From: Eutypa lata
Lineage: Eukaryota > Ascomycota > Sordariomycetes > Xylariales > Diatrypaceae
DNA: 64,000 nt
Reading direction: 5' to 3'
NCBI GenBank assembly: GCA_022661535.1
Contig: JAKULF010000014.1
Location: 992,001 to 1,056,000 of the forward strand
The translations under genes and the position numbers were made by a program. The notes below the pieces were generated by a model. That model saw only the letters and a program-made list of their open reading frames with translations. It did not search any database and had not been told where the DNA came from. This document shows, one piece after another, positions 11,901 to 23,500 of this stretch. Position 1 is the stretch's first letter. Every line of letters starts with the position of its first letter.

Positions 11901-14273
11901 ATGACCCTCGACAAGGATCAAGTTGAAACACGAGGAAGCGAAGGAACAGAAACAGAAGAGGCGGAGTACCAGCCAAAGGGCTTGTTCAGAAGCTTCGGGA
12001 CGTTGCTTCTTGATCAAAAACCCCACTGGTACTGGTACGCCATTATGTTGTTGGGATCTCTGATCACAGGAGGTAAAGTAACTGCTTCTAGACTTGTCAG
12101 CCTTTCTAACCAACGATATTAGCTACTTCTCCCTTTCAGGCATATCTCCTTGCTGCCATCATATCCTCATTCGGACTCCAGAAAGAGTATCTGACTATTA
12201 CCACGAACTTTTGGTGCCTCATGTTTGTTGTACTGGCATGCGGAGCTGGTATCGGGTACTTTTGTCTAGGATTTGCCGCGACGAGGGTTTCCTTTGTGAG
12301 TAGCCAGTTGATTACTTCCCTGACACAAAACTAATACTTCACAGAATGTCGCATCTACCTACCAGCGTGAGTATTTCCAGGGAATCATTTCGAAGACGAT
12401 ATCCTGGTTCGACGGCGAAGGCCGCTCGATCGGTGCCCTAGCAGGCTTGTTAGCCAATGACCCCGTCCAGCTTCACCAGCTACTCGGTGTCAACATGGCG
12501 TTTGTGGCTACTTCGGTTTTCAGTGTTACCGGATGTCTCATAATCGCCTTCTATTTTGGTTGGAAACTCACACTAGTCGCACTGGCCTCTGCAATGCCCT
12601 TAGCTATGGCTGCTGGATTCTTCCGAGTCCGGATCGAAAAGGCATTCGAGAAAATGAACGTTGAGGTCTTTTCCACTAGCGCAAAGTGGGCAACAGAGTC
12701 CATTGCGGCCAACAGAACAGTGACGGCGTTAACGATGGAGCAACGTATATGTGACAGATACGAGAAACTACTCCGGGACCACGTCAGAAAAGCATTCATG
12801 AAGGCACGATGGACCTCGTTTGTCTTTGCGGCAAGTGACAGTCTGCCATTACTATGTATGGCTTTTGTTCTTTGGTAAGTAAATGCGGTTGTTTGCATTG
12901 GAGCTTGCTGGTTGACTATTTCTTAGGTATGGCGGAAGCTTGGTTGTTGAAGGCGAATACTGGAGTTTTCAGTATTGTAAGCATCTCTTCAACACGATAT
13001 ACATTACGAGACTAACAATCCTTTAGTGGTCGTGTACATCGCAGTCATTCAGGTACGTAGTATGCAATAGCATCCTGTGAGATGTACGAGACTGATTATT
13101 CCTCTCAAGGGTGCCATCGGAGCCGGACACTGGCTAAGCTTCATCCCTAGTAAGGTTCTATAGATTTCTTCTTGATGCAGCAAATCTAATGTTTGGCAGA
13201 TATCGCGCAGGCAACTGCTGCAGCTAATCGCATCCAAGCTATGAGAATCAGCTACCCTTCTGATGATAGGACAAGTGACCTAGCTGAATGTCAGAACGAC
13301 AACTCCAGTGGAGTGAAGATCGAATTCTCCAATATCTGGTTCAGATATCCCGCAAGAGACGCCCCAGTGCTCAATGGGTTGAACATGACGGTAAATCAAA
13401 CCCATGCGTTTTTAAGATGTATACCTAGTATTAACGAGCCTTAGATTGAGAAAGGTCAATTTGCTGCCATCGTCGGGCCGTCTGGTAAGTTAAGTACGTC
13501 GGACTTGCTTGCCACTTGTACTAATAGTCAAAGGCTGTGGAAAGACCAGTATCATTTCACTCCTCGAAAGGTTCGTACTCTCTGTTACTCCCTCAGCTAA
13601 TTTTGGCCTCAGATTAACATATCTGTTTGTAAAGATTCTATAAAGTCAACTCGGGTGTTATTACGTACGATGATCGTGATATCGAGGACATTAGACTGCG
13701 TGACTATCGCAAGTCTATATCTCTAGTTGCTCAGGAGCCTAATCTCTTCGATGGCACGATCCGTGAGAATATTCTTATTGGGGTGGACTATACCGAAGAT
13801 TCCGAAGATAGAATGTTTGAAGCCTGCAGGGAGGCAGGAATTCACGATTTCTTGTTATCCTTGCAGGAAGGCTATGACACTATCGTTGGGACCAAGGGTG
13901 TCCTTCTTTCCGGGGGTCAAAAGCAGCGGATCTCAATAGCCAGAGCCCTCATTCGGCATCCCCGGCTTCTCCTCCTAGATGAAGCAACGTCAAATCTAGA
14001 CTCGGAAACAGAGAAGCAAATCCAAGAGACATTCGAAAAGACGAGGAAAGGAAGGACTATGATTATAGTCGCGCATCGACTCGCTACCGTCAAAAACGCC
14101 GATATTATTTTCGTGTTAGGTGACGGGCAGGTACTTGAGAGTGGAACACATGTGTCCTTGTTGCAAAAAAAGGGTATATATTATGGAATGGTAAGTTTAT
14201 ATTTCCTGAAGGTGTACATGGTCAGCTTGCTAATATTCGAGTGTAGTGCTTAGCGCAGGCTCTTGACCGATAG
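8990..14273 (+). CDS. ABC-B (multidrug resistance type) full transporter
   Basis: Twenty exons: 8990-9526, 9576-9681, 9736-9826, 9881-9935, 9988-10492, 10548-10566, 10621-10701, 10759-11119, 11178-11432, 11481-12072, 12123-12295, 12345-12874, 12927-12976, 13027-13052, 13110-13149, 13200-13390, 13445-13484, 13534-13570, 13635-14190 and 14247-14273. They encode 1423 residues laid out TMD-NBD-TMD-NBD. Residues 1-179 are a polar, Ser/Pro/Thr-rich cytosolic leader. NBD1 has Walker [10 protein letters not shown] (~557), LSGGQRQR (~685), Walker [12 protein letters not shown] and H-loop AHRLS. NBD2 has GPSGCGKTS (~1215), LSGGQKQR (~1322), [12 protein letters not shown] and AHRLA. Both catalytic Glu are present, so both ATP sites look competent. 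Two exons are under 30 nt and one is only 19 nt. Its place beside a PKS and hydrolase fits product efflux or self-protection, but substrate is unknown. Confidence 0.93.
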
Positions 14274-14531
14274 CCTTAAAGGGTAGCACTACTGGAGAAA
14301 AAAGATATTGGATTGTGAAAAAGGAACTAGGAACTATTAAGTTAATAGCCGTACGTAAATTGACTACTTGGAATTCCATAATAGAGAGTAAAACTAGAGA
14401 GACACTTCACTTTTGCAATGAACACAGATCAATCGTAAAAACTTCCATGGATAAACACCACAATGTAAGACAATATATTGCAGTCTATCTTTAAGCCATT
14501 TATTTAGATCGAATAAGTATATGTATATAAG

Positions 14532-15044
14532 TTAAGCGCTTGTCTCAGATCCCAAAGCGTCATAAGGTGTCTTCCCATCCAAACCCTTCTGGCGGCCACC
14601 TGTTGGTCCAGCAGCTGAGGCATTAGCTGAGGTGAATTTCTGCTCAGCAGCTGCACCTGGGTCATCCTTGGTGCCAAACTGAGAGAAGCTCGTGTTCTTC
14701 TGCTTGTCTTCGGTGGCGATACTGTCATCCTCCTTCAGGTTCTTGCCGTGAGGACCGGAAGGGTCATGATGGTACTGGTTGTTGACATAGGTAGGGGCCT
14801 GACCGGCACTCTGTGTATCTGAAGTAGTCGTTGAAGTTGCCTGCGTGCCCTGGTGTGACTTCGATGCCGAAGTGAAATTTTCACGGGGCATGTGCTGAGG
14901 GGTTGCCTCGTTGGATTGGGTGAATGCCTGTGACTCGGCAGCAAGTGATCCTGGGGCCACAGGGCCGGTAGCTTCAGCTGTGTAAGGGGCATCTTGGCCC
15001 GCAGTGACCTTTTGTCCTTCGCTTGGCGCTTTACCGGTAGTCAT
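14532..15044 (-). CDS. Conserved hydrophilic, probably disordered protein, 170 residues
   Basis: Single exon, 170 residues, with no membrane segment or signal peptide. It is rich in Gln, Thr, Ser, Ala, Gly and Asp, with few large hydrophobic residues. The segment PVAPGSLAAES resembles small hydrophilic proteins found across filamentous ascomycetes, but I cannot name a function. Two CRE-type sites (TGACGTCA at 15238-15245 and GACGTCA at 15264-15270) sit about 0.2 kb upstream, consistent with stress or sporulation control. The stop is only 258 bp from the end of the convergent ABC gene. The composition and clean start favour a real gene. Confidence 0.7.
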   Translation of the reverse strand: MTTGKAPSEGQKVTAGQDAPYTAEATGPVAPGSLAAESQAFTQSNEATPQHMPRENFTSASKSHQGTQATSTTTSDTQSAGQAPTYVNNQYHHDPSGPHGKNLKEDDSIATEDKQKNTSFSQFGTKDDPGAAAEQKFTSANASAAGPTGGRQKGLDGKTPYDALGSETSA

Positions 15045-15237
15045 TTTTAGTAGCGAGTAGTGATAGTAAATAAAGCTGGCAGTAAATAGTTTTGTGGCAC
15101 AATGGGTTGATAGATAGAGGAAGTTGTCGAATCGATATGGAAATTCATGAGTTCGAACACGAGCAGCATAACCTGGCTCTTAAATACTGTTGATTATGAT
15201 ATTTAACAGTGTGCTCAAGATGAAGGACGGTGATGAA

Positions 15238-15270
15238 TGACGTCATAATATTATAGAAGAAACGACGTCA
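15238..15270. promoter_or_regulatory. Paired CRE-like sites (ATF/CREB family)
   Basis: A perfect TGACGTCA at 15238-15245 and GACGTCA at 15264-15270, 19 bp apart, about 194-226 bp upstream of the minus-strand ATG at 15044. This octamer is the binding site of Atf1/AtfA-type bZIP proteins. Occupancy is inferred. Confidence 0.5.
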
Positions 15271-15881
15271 GAGCTATGTAAGTGCTACCGTACGCAAAGA
15301 AGGAAGTATCTTCCTGCATAAGCAAACTGACTTCGCCGCCCATGACTTCACTCATCATCAGTGCTTGTAAGGAATCCAGTTGCTATGGGTTGAGTTGATG
15401 TAACCATTGATCTCATACATATGCACCCGGCACCTTCACCAACAGTATATCGGATCCACAAGGTATATGCGTACCTTACTTCCTACATCGACGTACATGT
15501 AGTGTGTTGAACTGGCGGCTGCGCGGATATACGTACCGACAGAAATTAACTTATGTAAGAAACAAGTCTAACCCAATGCTCATTGACCATATGTAGGTAG
15601 GCATTCAACATGTGCCTATAGAATAGAATTCAACCAATGATAACATCGTGAATTGTCAGTATCGGTACGTTATGAGTCCAAGGCGGGGTTTAGTGGAGCT
15701 CAACACCCCTGAAGACCCGACTATTGCGGATCACCGTAGGCCGAACTCGCACCAATTTTTCTTTTTTAACTTATTATTACACAGAATGCAGTGCAGAATG
15801 TATGTACTAACGTTAATTTAGCTATCGTCAGGTGGTGAAGGGAACAATTAAATCAGCTTGCTTGTGAGGCCAAGCAGCCAT

Positions 15882-15888
15882 TGAGTCA
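15882..15888. promoter_or_regulatory. GCN4/CPC1 site upstream of DHAD
   Basis: TGAGTCA, the core of the general amino-acid control element, lies 116 bp upstream of the dehydratase ATG at 16004. Branched-chain biosynthesis genes are classic targets of GCN4/CPC1. Confidence 0.5.
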
Positions 15889-16003
15889 TCTACCAGCAAT
15901 AGCCATATTTATTAATTGTTGATGCTTCCAATTGACCTTCATTGACGTAATATTCTTACCTTCCATATCTCTTACTTCTCCCCATACTGCGAAGTCATAG
16001 ACA

Positions 16004-17901
16004 ATGGCCTTGCAAGCTCTCTTGCGGGCGAGGGCGCCAGCAGCTACCTTCGCAAGACAAGCCCTGGCTTCTTCCACCTCTACCTCGAGGCAATATGTGT
16101 ATGTGCTATTCCTCCTTGTAATCTATAACTGTATATATCAACTGACCATTGGCTATGTAGTCGTCTTATTAGCACAACGTCTTCCCGAAAAGCCGATGCC
16201 GACTCCAAGAACGACGAGGCTTTGAACAATATATCTCGGCACATTACACAACCTAAATCCCAGGGTGCGTCACAGGCCATGCTTTATGCTACCGGCTTGG
16301 ATGATGCCGATTTAAAGAAACCCCAGGTTGGAATTTCGTCTGTGTGGTACGAGGGCAACCCTTGTAATATGCACTTGATGGATTTATCCACCATCGTGAA
16401 GGATTCTGTTGCGCGCGCGGGTCTGATCCCTTACCGCTTCAACACTATTGGTGTTTCGGATGGTATCTCTATGGGAACTACAGGTATGCGCTATTCTCTT
16501 CAGAGCAGAGAGATCATTGCAGATAGTATCGAGACCGTTATGCAGGGGCAGTGGTACGATGCCAATATCTCCTTGCCTGGGTGCGACAAGAATATGCCTG
16601 GTGTGCTGATGGCCATGGGTCGTGTTAACCGGCCAAGTATTATGGTCTATGGTGGCACCATCAAGCCGGGTTGCAGCAAATCTGGTGCCACAATCGACAT
16701 CGTCAGTGCCTTCCAGGCCTACGGTCAGTATATCACCGGCCAGATCACCGAAGAACAGCGCTATGATATCATCCGACATGCTTGCCCTGGGCAGGGTGCA
16801 TGTGGTGGCATGTATACGGCTAACACCATGGCTTCTGCTATCGAGACAATGGGCATGACCCTGCCGGGAAGTAGTAGTTTCCCTGCCGCAGACCCTAGGA
16901 AGAAAGCCGAGTGCGAGGAGGTTGGCGAGGCTATTAAAGTTGCTTTGAGGGAAGATATCAAGCCCCGGGAAATTATGACGAGAAAAGCCTTTGAGAACGC
17001 CATGATTGTGGTCAACATCCTAGGCGGCAGTACAAATGCTGTGCTCCATCTGATCGCCATTGCCAACTCGGTAGGCATCGACCTTAGCGTTGACGACTTT
17101 CAGGCCGTATCCGACCGCACGCCTTTGCTTGCCGATCTGAAGCCATCTGGGAAGTACGTCATGGAAGATATACATAAGATCGGTGGTACGCCAGCGCTTT
17201 TGAAGTTTCTCATCGGCGAAGGTGTCATCGATGGTTCCACTTACACGGTAACTGGAAAGACCCTGAAGCAGAACGTGGAGACTTGTGAATCCTTCCCTTC
17301 AGACCAGCAGATCATCCGGCCTTTCTCTCATCCCCTCAAGTCCACCGGCCATATCCAGATCCTGCGCGGATCGCTAGCACCTGGAGGCTCTGTGGGCAAG
17401 ATCACCGGTAAGGAGGGGCTCGTGTTCACGGGCAAAGCACGTTGCTACGACCAGGAAGATGACTTTATTGAAGCCCTTGAAAGGGGGGACATCAAGAAGG
17501 GTGAAAAGACGGTTGTTATCATTCGGTACGAAGGACCCAAGGGCGGCCCGGGTATGCCGGAAATGCTGAAGCCCTCGTCGGCTATCATGGGTGCCGGCCT
17601 AGGCAACGACGTCGCCCTTCTGACGGATGGTCGATTCTCTGGAGGTAGCCACGGTTTCTTGATCGGTCACATCGTGCCCGAGGCTAGAGAAGGCGGACCC
17701 ATCGCCTTGGTGCAGGACGGCGATACCGTGACAATTGACGTGGAGAAGAGAGTGATCGATTGCGATGTGAGCGAGGCCGATATGGAGAAGAGAAGAGAGG
17801 CATGGAAAGTACCGTCGCCGCGTTACTCCAAAGGCACACTGACCAAGTATGCCGCTCTGGTAGGGGATGCTAGCCATGGCTGTGTTACGACGGACTCTTA
17901 G
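16004..17901 (+). CDS. ILV3: Mitochondrial dihydroxyacid dehydratase
   Basis: Two exons, 16004-16098 and 16173-17901, give 607 residues, the family size. It converts 2,3-dihydroxy-3-methylvalerate and -isovalerate to the 2-keto acids of isoleucine and valine synthesis in mitochondria. The first ~32 residues are rich in Ala, Arg and Ser with no acidic residue, a plausible matrix-targeting sequence. The three iron-sulfur cluster cysteines are in place: Cys96 (GNPCNMH), Cys169 (PGCDKNMPG) and Cys242 (GACGGMY). The signature [10 protein letters not shown] is intact near the C-terminus. A CPC1-type site lies upstream, as expected for housekeeping ILV3. Fungi often carry several DHAD paralogs, and in the aspterric acid cluster a DHAD copy protects its producer; the nearby PKS cluster makes that alternative worth testing. 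Confidence 0.96.
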
Positions 17902-18248
17902 AGTATTACCACGTAACAAGGGGAAACACGTGGGGAAAAGCATCTGCTGTATATAGTCGCTTTGGAATCAGGATGGGATGGAAGGGAAAAGGCGTCTTTC
18001 TACGTTGATACTCGGCGAAAATGTGCAATGTCCAAGCGATTCTAAATGGACTGGTCATATTGGAATATAACAATTTTACAATTCTTTTAAATGCTGAAGT
18101 CTAGGAAGGACGCTGCGATGACAAAGGACTCCTTAGGGCACTGCCCCTAAAAGAAATACAACTACCCATTGAGGGCGTCTTGTAATAATAGCAGGTAAAT
18201 AATATCCTACAGCAATGAATAAGCCACAACCACCACTAGACTAAAGGC
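17902..18248. other. Convergent intergenic region
   Basis: About 350 bp between the 3' ends of DHAD (plus) and LOA1 (minus). AT-rich untranslated sequence; no gene seen. Confidence 0.5.
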
Positions 18249-19308
18249 TTATTTCCGCCCCTTCTTCCAAGCATTGATGAAGGCTGCTTTATCGCGAAGG
18301 GTCAACCCGACTCTCTTATTCCGAGCTAGCCTAGCCAGGTCCTCACCAACATGATCGATGACTCTCTTCTCGTCGGGTGTCAAATCATCTTCGTGTTGTG
18401 CGTAGCCATCATCAGCTTCCCCAGAGACACCGTTTACCATACTTCCCGAAGCGGACGTATTGGCAACGGCTTCCGCAATCCTGACCCTTATGCAGTGAGT
18501 AGGGCGGCTGAGGAGGTTCCACAAGAAGGGAACATAGGCGCCAGGGACTGGAGTGGTGATGTCCGGCGGCGTGTAGCGCATGCTCACGGGGAAAATCTCG
18601 GCACCGGCGGGGGCGGAGAGGAGAGAGGGCGAGAAGGGTAGGATGCCCTTGCCGTTGGTAGTGCTCATCTCGGGGAAGACGGCGACAACGCGGTGCGGGT
18701 TCTGCTCGACCAGGGCGCGGAGCGTCGTGAGCCTAGCCCCGGGGGGTGGCTCGATGGCAGGTGACGATAGGGCGAGGGTCAAGGCGCGGAAAAGCGAGAT
18801 GCGCTGGACCTTCCGGGTGCGCGGGTACGAGATGGTGAAGATGGGGTCGAAGATGGCAGCCAGATATAAGGCGTCGACAGGGCTGGTGAATTGGGCGGCG
18901 ATGACGGAGCGCGGGTGCGGGACCCGCGACGGCGGCTGCTGCGAGAGCGATCCCCGCTTGACGCCGTCGAGCTGCAGGTCTACCCACCAGATTCCCGGTA
19001 TGCCTAGCATCCCCCATAGCAATAGCTTTCGGAAAGCAAGCGGCAGCGGGAGTTGGGCGAGGAAGAGGAAGTAGACGGCGCAGTAGCCGAGGAAGATGGG
19101 CAGTCGAAACAGGAAGACGAAGAACCGGGCGAAGGTATAGAAAGTCGAGGTCGGCGTGGACGTTGGGATGAACGGGGATATGCCGGATCCTATAAGTTTA
19201 ATCGATTAAAAACATGGTTAGTTCGGACTCTCGTAGCGACCGTGCCATCCCATCCCATCTAGGTTATGGATATTTACCTCGATCCCGAAATTGACTATAT
19301 TTCTCCAT
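18249..19308 (-). CDS. LOA1: LOA1/VPS66-type lysophosphatidic acid acyltransferase
   Basis: Exons 19308-19278 and 19189-18249 encode 323 residues. The tiny first exon gives MEKYSQFRDRG, joining to GSGISPF; this start closely matches the yeast Loa1/Vps66 N-terminus (MEKYTNWRDNG). Loa1 is a membrane-associated oleoyl-CoA:lysophosphatidate acyltransferase linked to lipid droplets and vacuolar sorting. One or two hydrophobic segments follow (about residues 27-55). The acyltransferase motif I is QFTSPVD where classical PlsC enzymes have NHxSxxD, so the usual catalytic His is absent, as in yeast Loa1. Motif III is present as FPEMSTTNGKGILPF. The C-terminus is basic. The intron (19190-19277) is 88 nt. 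Family assignment is good; activity must be inferred because of the missing His. Confidence 0.87.
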
Positions 19309-20570
19309 ACTGGATATGGACTGTTTTTAAGATATCAGTGGGATGGCGGAATATAGCCACAAGGCGGCTACCGAGACATCAAGAGCGTTCTTAGACGAAG
19401 TAGTAACAATGAATTCCGACAGTCAAAAAGATTTGTTCATTCTGCCAAAAGTTTCAAGCTTTATGGTAGGTAGGGGACTTAAGCAGTTAAGGTAGTAGAT
19501 ATGACGAATTCAGACGTGTGGGATGATAATTGACATGTGGTATGACACTAATAATTAGGTACCTACGCACAAGAAGTAGGTACTACCTAGGTAGGTATAA
19601 AATGGGGGTCAAAGGTTTTGATTACTGTATCAGTATCAGCATGGTACATACAGTTATGCAACACACAGATATAAGGTAGTTAGATGTCTTCTATGTATTA
19701 ACATAAGGTCAAAATCATTCAAGAGATGATGATGAAACTTATATTGATCTATTAGGTCTATGCCAGTACTGGGAGATCATACCTAATTTGTAAGGAAAGG
19801 CATTGATTATTAATGTCAACACTTGTGTATTTCTTGATCTGACAGCTAAACATAACTACATACCCAAATACCCAAGATACCTACCTACACATAGACGACA
19901 TTTTGTCGGACATGTGAAAATCTTACTTACGTATCAAGCACCTAATTAACTATGTATACATATGTAGTTAACTAGAGAAAGCTTAGACCACATGATTTCT
20001 TGCATAGTACAGCCACACTGCCAGACTGCAGGACTGCGGGTTTAAGCTTATCGGGCACTCCTCCACCACAACTCGTTGCCCCGAGCGACGACGCTTGCTC
20101 CTTTTTGGATTCAAATCCACACATATCCGGGGCGCTGTACAGGTTTAATTATATTATACAGTCTACATAACCATACACAAATACACAAATACACACTTCA
20201 TCCTTATTAGGGCGGAAGCTGATAAGCCAAGGCTATTTAGACAATAGTTACAGTTTTGTAAATGTCTAGGAGCGTGTGTCATTTCAACCAACCATAATAA
20301 ACTAAACAACATTCAAATAACTAGTTACTACCCACGGCTGCTACAATCTGCTCTTTTCAATCTGAGATCTGAGACACCAGACACCATCACCGTCGTCGTT
20401 GCCGTGCGGTCCTCTCTCTCTCTCTCTCTCTCTCTCTTCCCCCCGCCTTTGCGATCCACCTCTGAACGACGCGAGCGGCATCTTCTAAAAGCCGCCGCTA
20501 AGGCTCACTTTCACTTCGCTATATTGTGCATCGGCAGGTCTGTTGTCGCAAGGATCACACACTGGACAGG
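19309..20570. other. Divergent intergenic region, LOA1/kinesin
   Basis: About 1.26 kb, AT-rich. It holds several TAGGTAGGTA/TACCTACC words (around 19465, 19555-19600 and 19868) and a CT dinucleotide tract at 20411-20437 shortly before the kinesin start. No gene seen. Confidence 0.5.
20411..20437. repeat. (CT)n microsatellite in kinesin 5' region
   Basis: About 12 perfect CT units, 135-160 bp upstream of the kinesin ATG. Pyrimidine tracts are frequent in fungal core promoters and 5' leaders. Confidence 0.85.
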
Positions 20571-23500
20571 ATGGATGGGGAGAACTCGGTATGATCATCC
20601 TCTATTGTTCTACAACTTTGACGTTTCCGACATGACTCGATTCCTTTAGAACTAACTCTTGATCGTAGCAGTCGCAAGCTGTCCGGGCATCCGGTCTTCG
20701 ACCTCCTTCCACTACTTCCACGAGCCGCCTGCCCCAATTCTCAGCATCAGTGTCGCATGGTATGACAGCCTTAGGCTTACAAGAAATGTCCGATTCCCAG
20801 AGCAATGCGAGAGCTCACCAGTCTATGATGCCTCAAGCCTCGAACGGTGTGAAACGTGGCCCATCCCAATCGGTCTCCCAGCCTGATCCTAAACGAAAAA
20901 CATTGGCCGAGAAGGCAGCCGAATTCCCTGCCCGGTCGAACCATTCTAGCTTTGGTCACGCTTCTTCTCGAAGCTACGTTAAGGGCTTATCTTTGAAAGA
21001 TGCGGTAAGTGTAGTCTTTGATTATCACTGTCTTACTCATATGTGTGTTTCACTACGTGGTGTTTGGGGGTTTCTTGGAAGGCGCAATAACGTCCGAATG
21101 CTTCCATGAGCAACCAAGCGAGCCGAACTCGTTCCGTCCTGGATAACAGTCTGCTCAAGAAAATTGCCTTATCCCCAGCCATCAAAAGCACCACTCGCTC
21201 AGGTTGTTTAAGTTCAGTCGTAATCGGAAAGAGGGTCAACGAAATCGCTATGGATAAGCAGCCAGGGTTATACTCAGCACAGTCGGCTTTCAGTTCTCCG
21301 GAGCTCATACTGAATGCCAGCCATCCTCATGGACTGGAGGATGCGGCTACAAACTGTCGACATTTTGTATGGGTTCCAATGTCCTGTTGCACTCCACAAC
21401 TCATCTGGTTACCAGATGGAGGAAATGAGGTGTCAAGAGAACCAGACTGCCAGGACACATCTCTACCACACCACATCACACGAGGATGGCTCACACTACT
21501 ATCTGACATGAAATCATGGGGATTGTCCAGTATACTAACTAGACTTGCGTTCCAGACTAAATCTTCCATTAGTGGTACAGGACTACCAACATCACGACAT
21601 ACATCAACCAGCAGCTATGCTTCCAGTGTTGGATCTGGGAACCGTCCCACTTCTCGGTCACACCTCCGAGCAAGATCTACTACAAATGTTAGGACTGCAC
21701 GGCCAGCTACGTCAATGGGCACACGAGAAGAAAACAAAGTTCAGAATGGTCAGAACGGTATGATGCCCCCACCGTGTTTATCAGCAAAGAAATCGAGTAC
21801 CAGTGGTATACCGCACAGAAAAGTGCGCAAATACAATTCCGCTCAGGATATGTCGACCTACGAGCCGCTCGCTGCATCAAGAGAAGCCTCTTTCTGCAAC
21901 CAGTTTAGCTCACTTTCTCTCAATGGGTCGGCTTTCCGCAAGCAGGAGACTCAAGCGACGTCCCCGCCGAGTACTCCTACACCTGTGTCAACTGCTCTCA
22001 TAAAGTCAGGCATTCCCATCCTCCCAGCCGTCACTGCCCGCAGCCGGTTGGCGGGAGCCCAAAATCTGGAGTGGACACCAGGTGAAGGTTCTCAAAATGG
22101 CCAAGTGGCCCCTAAAACTCCCTCGCATAGGGATATGCAGCTATTCATACAAAGGCTTCAAAATAACGTGAAGGATGCCCTGACGCCAGCGCGGGGGGCT
22201 TCTCCATCACCTACTAAAGCCGCTTATCTAAGCAAGTACTCTAACGTCACCGGATTCGTAGCCACGGATATCGACGAGCGGCTTGGAAAATTCGAAAATG
22301 ACTTCCAAAAGATGAAGGATATGATGGATTCGGCCGCCATGGATAAGGATAGATACGTCGAAGAGCTCGATTTAGCCAAGAGAAGAGGTAGGCTGGATAA
22401 TCCTGGCATAGGAGAGAAAGACTCGAGTTTGTGCAGAATACTAATAATTCTCAGTGACACAACTTGAGGCGAGAAAGGCCCAGCTTCAAGATGACTTGGA
22501 TGATGCCAAGCGGGAGCTACAAGGGGCTACTCGTGAGATTCAGTACCTCAAAGATGACGTTGAGAAGCAGAAGCGAAACTACGAAGACGATTGCGAATTG
22601 CTCAACCGCAAGCATACGAGAGAGCTAGACGAGGAACACCGGTTGTTGTCCATGGAGAGGGAAAAGCATCAGGATCTCCTACGCCAGTTTGAGGAGAAGT
22701 GTGGTCGGGAAGCTGACGCGCAGCGGGAGCAGTTAGAACGGGAGCTCACTGATCAGCGATCACGCATTAGCAGTCTGCGACAGGAAAAGGAACTCGAAGT
22801 TCAGCGCCTCAATCTTCAACTGCAAGAGCGTCAACTGCAACTCAAAAATGCGGATGAGGAGCTTAGAAAGGCGAATGACCAGATCGAGGATCATGAACAT
22901 ATCATCATCCGCTTGAACGCTAAGGTAAAACAGCTTGAAGAGAACGCGAGAAGCCTTGAAGAGGCGTACGGATCCAGCGAGAATCGGAAGGACCACCAGA
23001 TCGGAGACATGAGCCGACAGCTACAGGAGCTCGCAAGACGTGCAGAGGCTGCTGAAAGGGCTGCCGACGAAGCCAAGAAAGCTGCCAAGAAAACCATCGA
23101 GGCATCCAATGAAGATTTTGAGAACTTCAAACAAGAGCTGAAAGTAAAGCTCGGGCGGGAGGAAGAGAAACGGCACAAACTTTTTGAGCAAGTTCAAGAT
23201 CTCAAGGGGAATATCCGTGTCATGTGTCGCATCCGACCCACGGGTGAAAACCCCAGTGACGTCCCAGTCCAATTCGACTATCTCGAAAGCGAGTACGACG
23301 AGGACAAGTTTGCCGGCGTTATAGTACCAACTGAGAAGGATCACCCGCAGGAGGAAGGCAAGAAGGTGCCGGGCCGGACACCTCCCTTCAACTTCGAGAG
23401 AATTTTCGACCCGAATTGCACCAACAAGGATGTGTTTGACGAGATTAGTCAGCTCGTCCAATCCGTTATGGACGGCAAGAAGGTGTGCATTTTCTGCTAC

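Larger units (their letters stand above)
15045..16003. promoter_or_regulatory. Divergent promoter region of the hydrophilic protein and DHAD
   Basis: About 0.96 kb between two divergent starts. It contains the CRE-like and GCN4/CPC1-like sites listed separately. I see no gene in it. Confidence 0.5.

Noticed and set aside
20040..20140. Possible tRNA because of a GGATTCAAATCC box
   Set aside because: No matching A box or acceptor stem could be folded on either strand.
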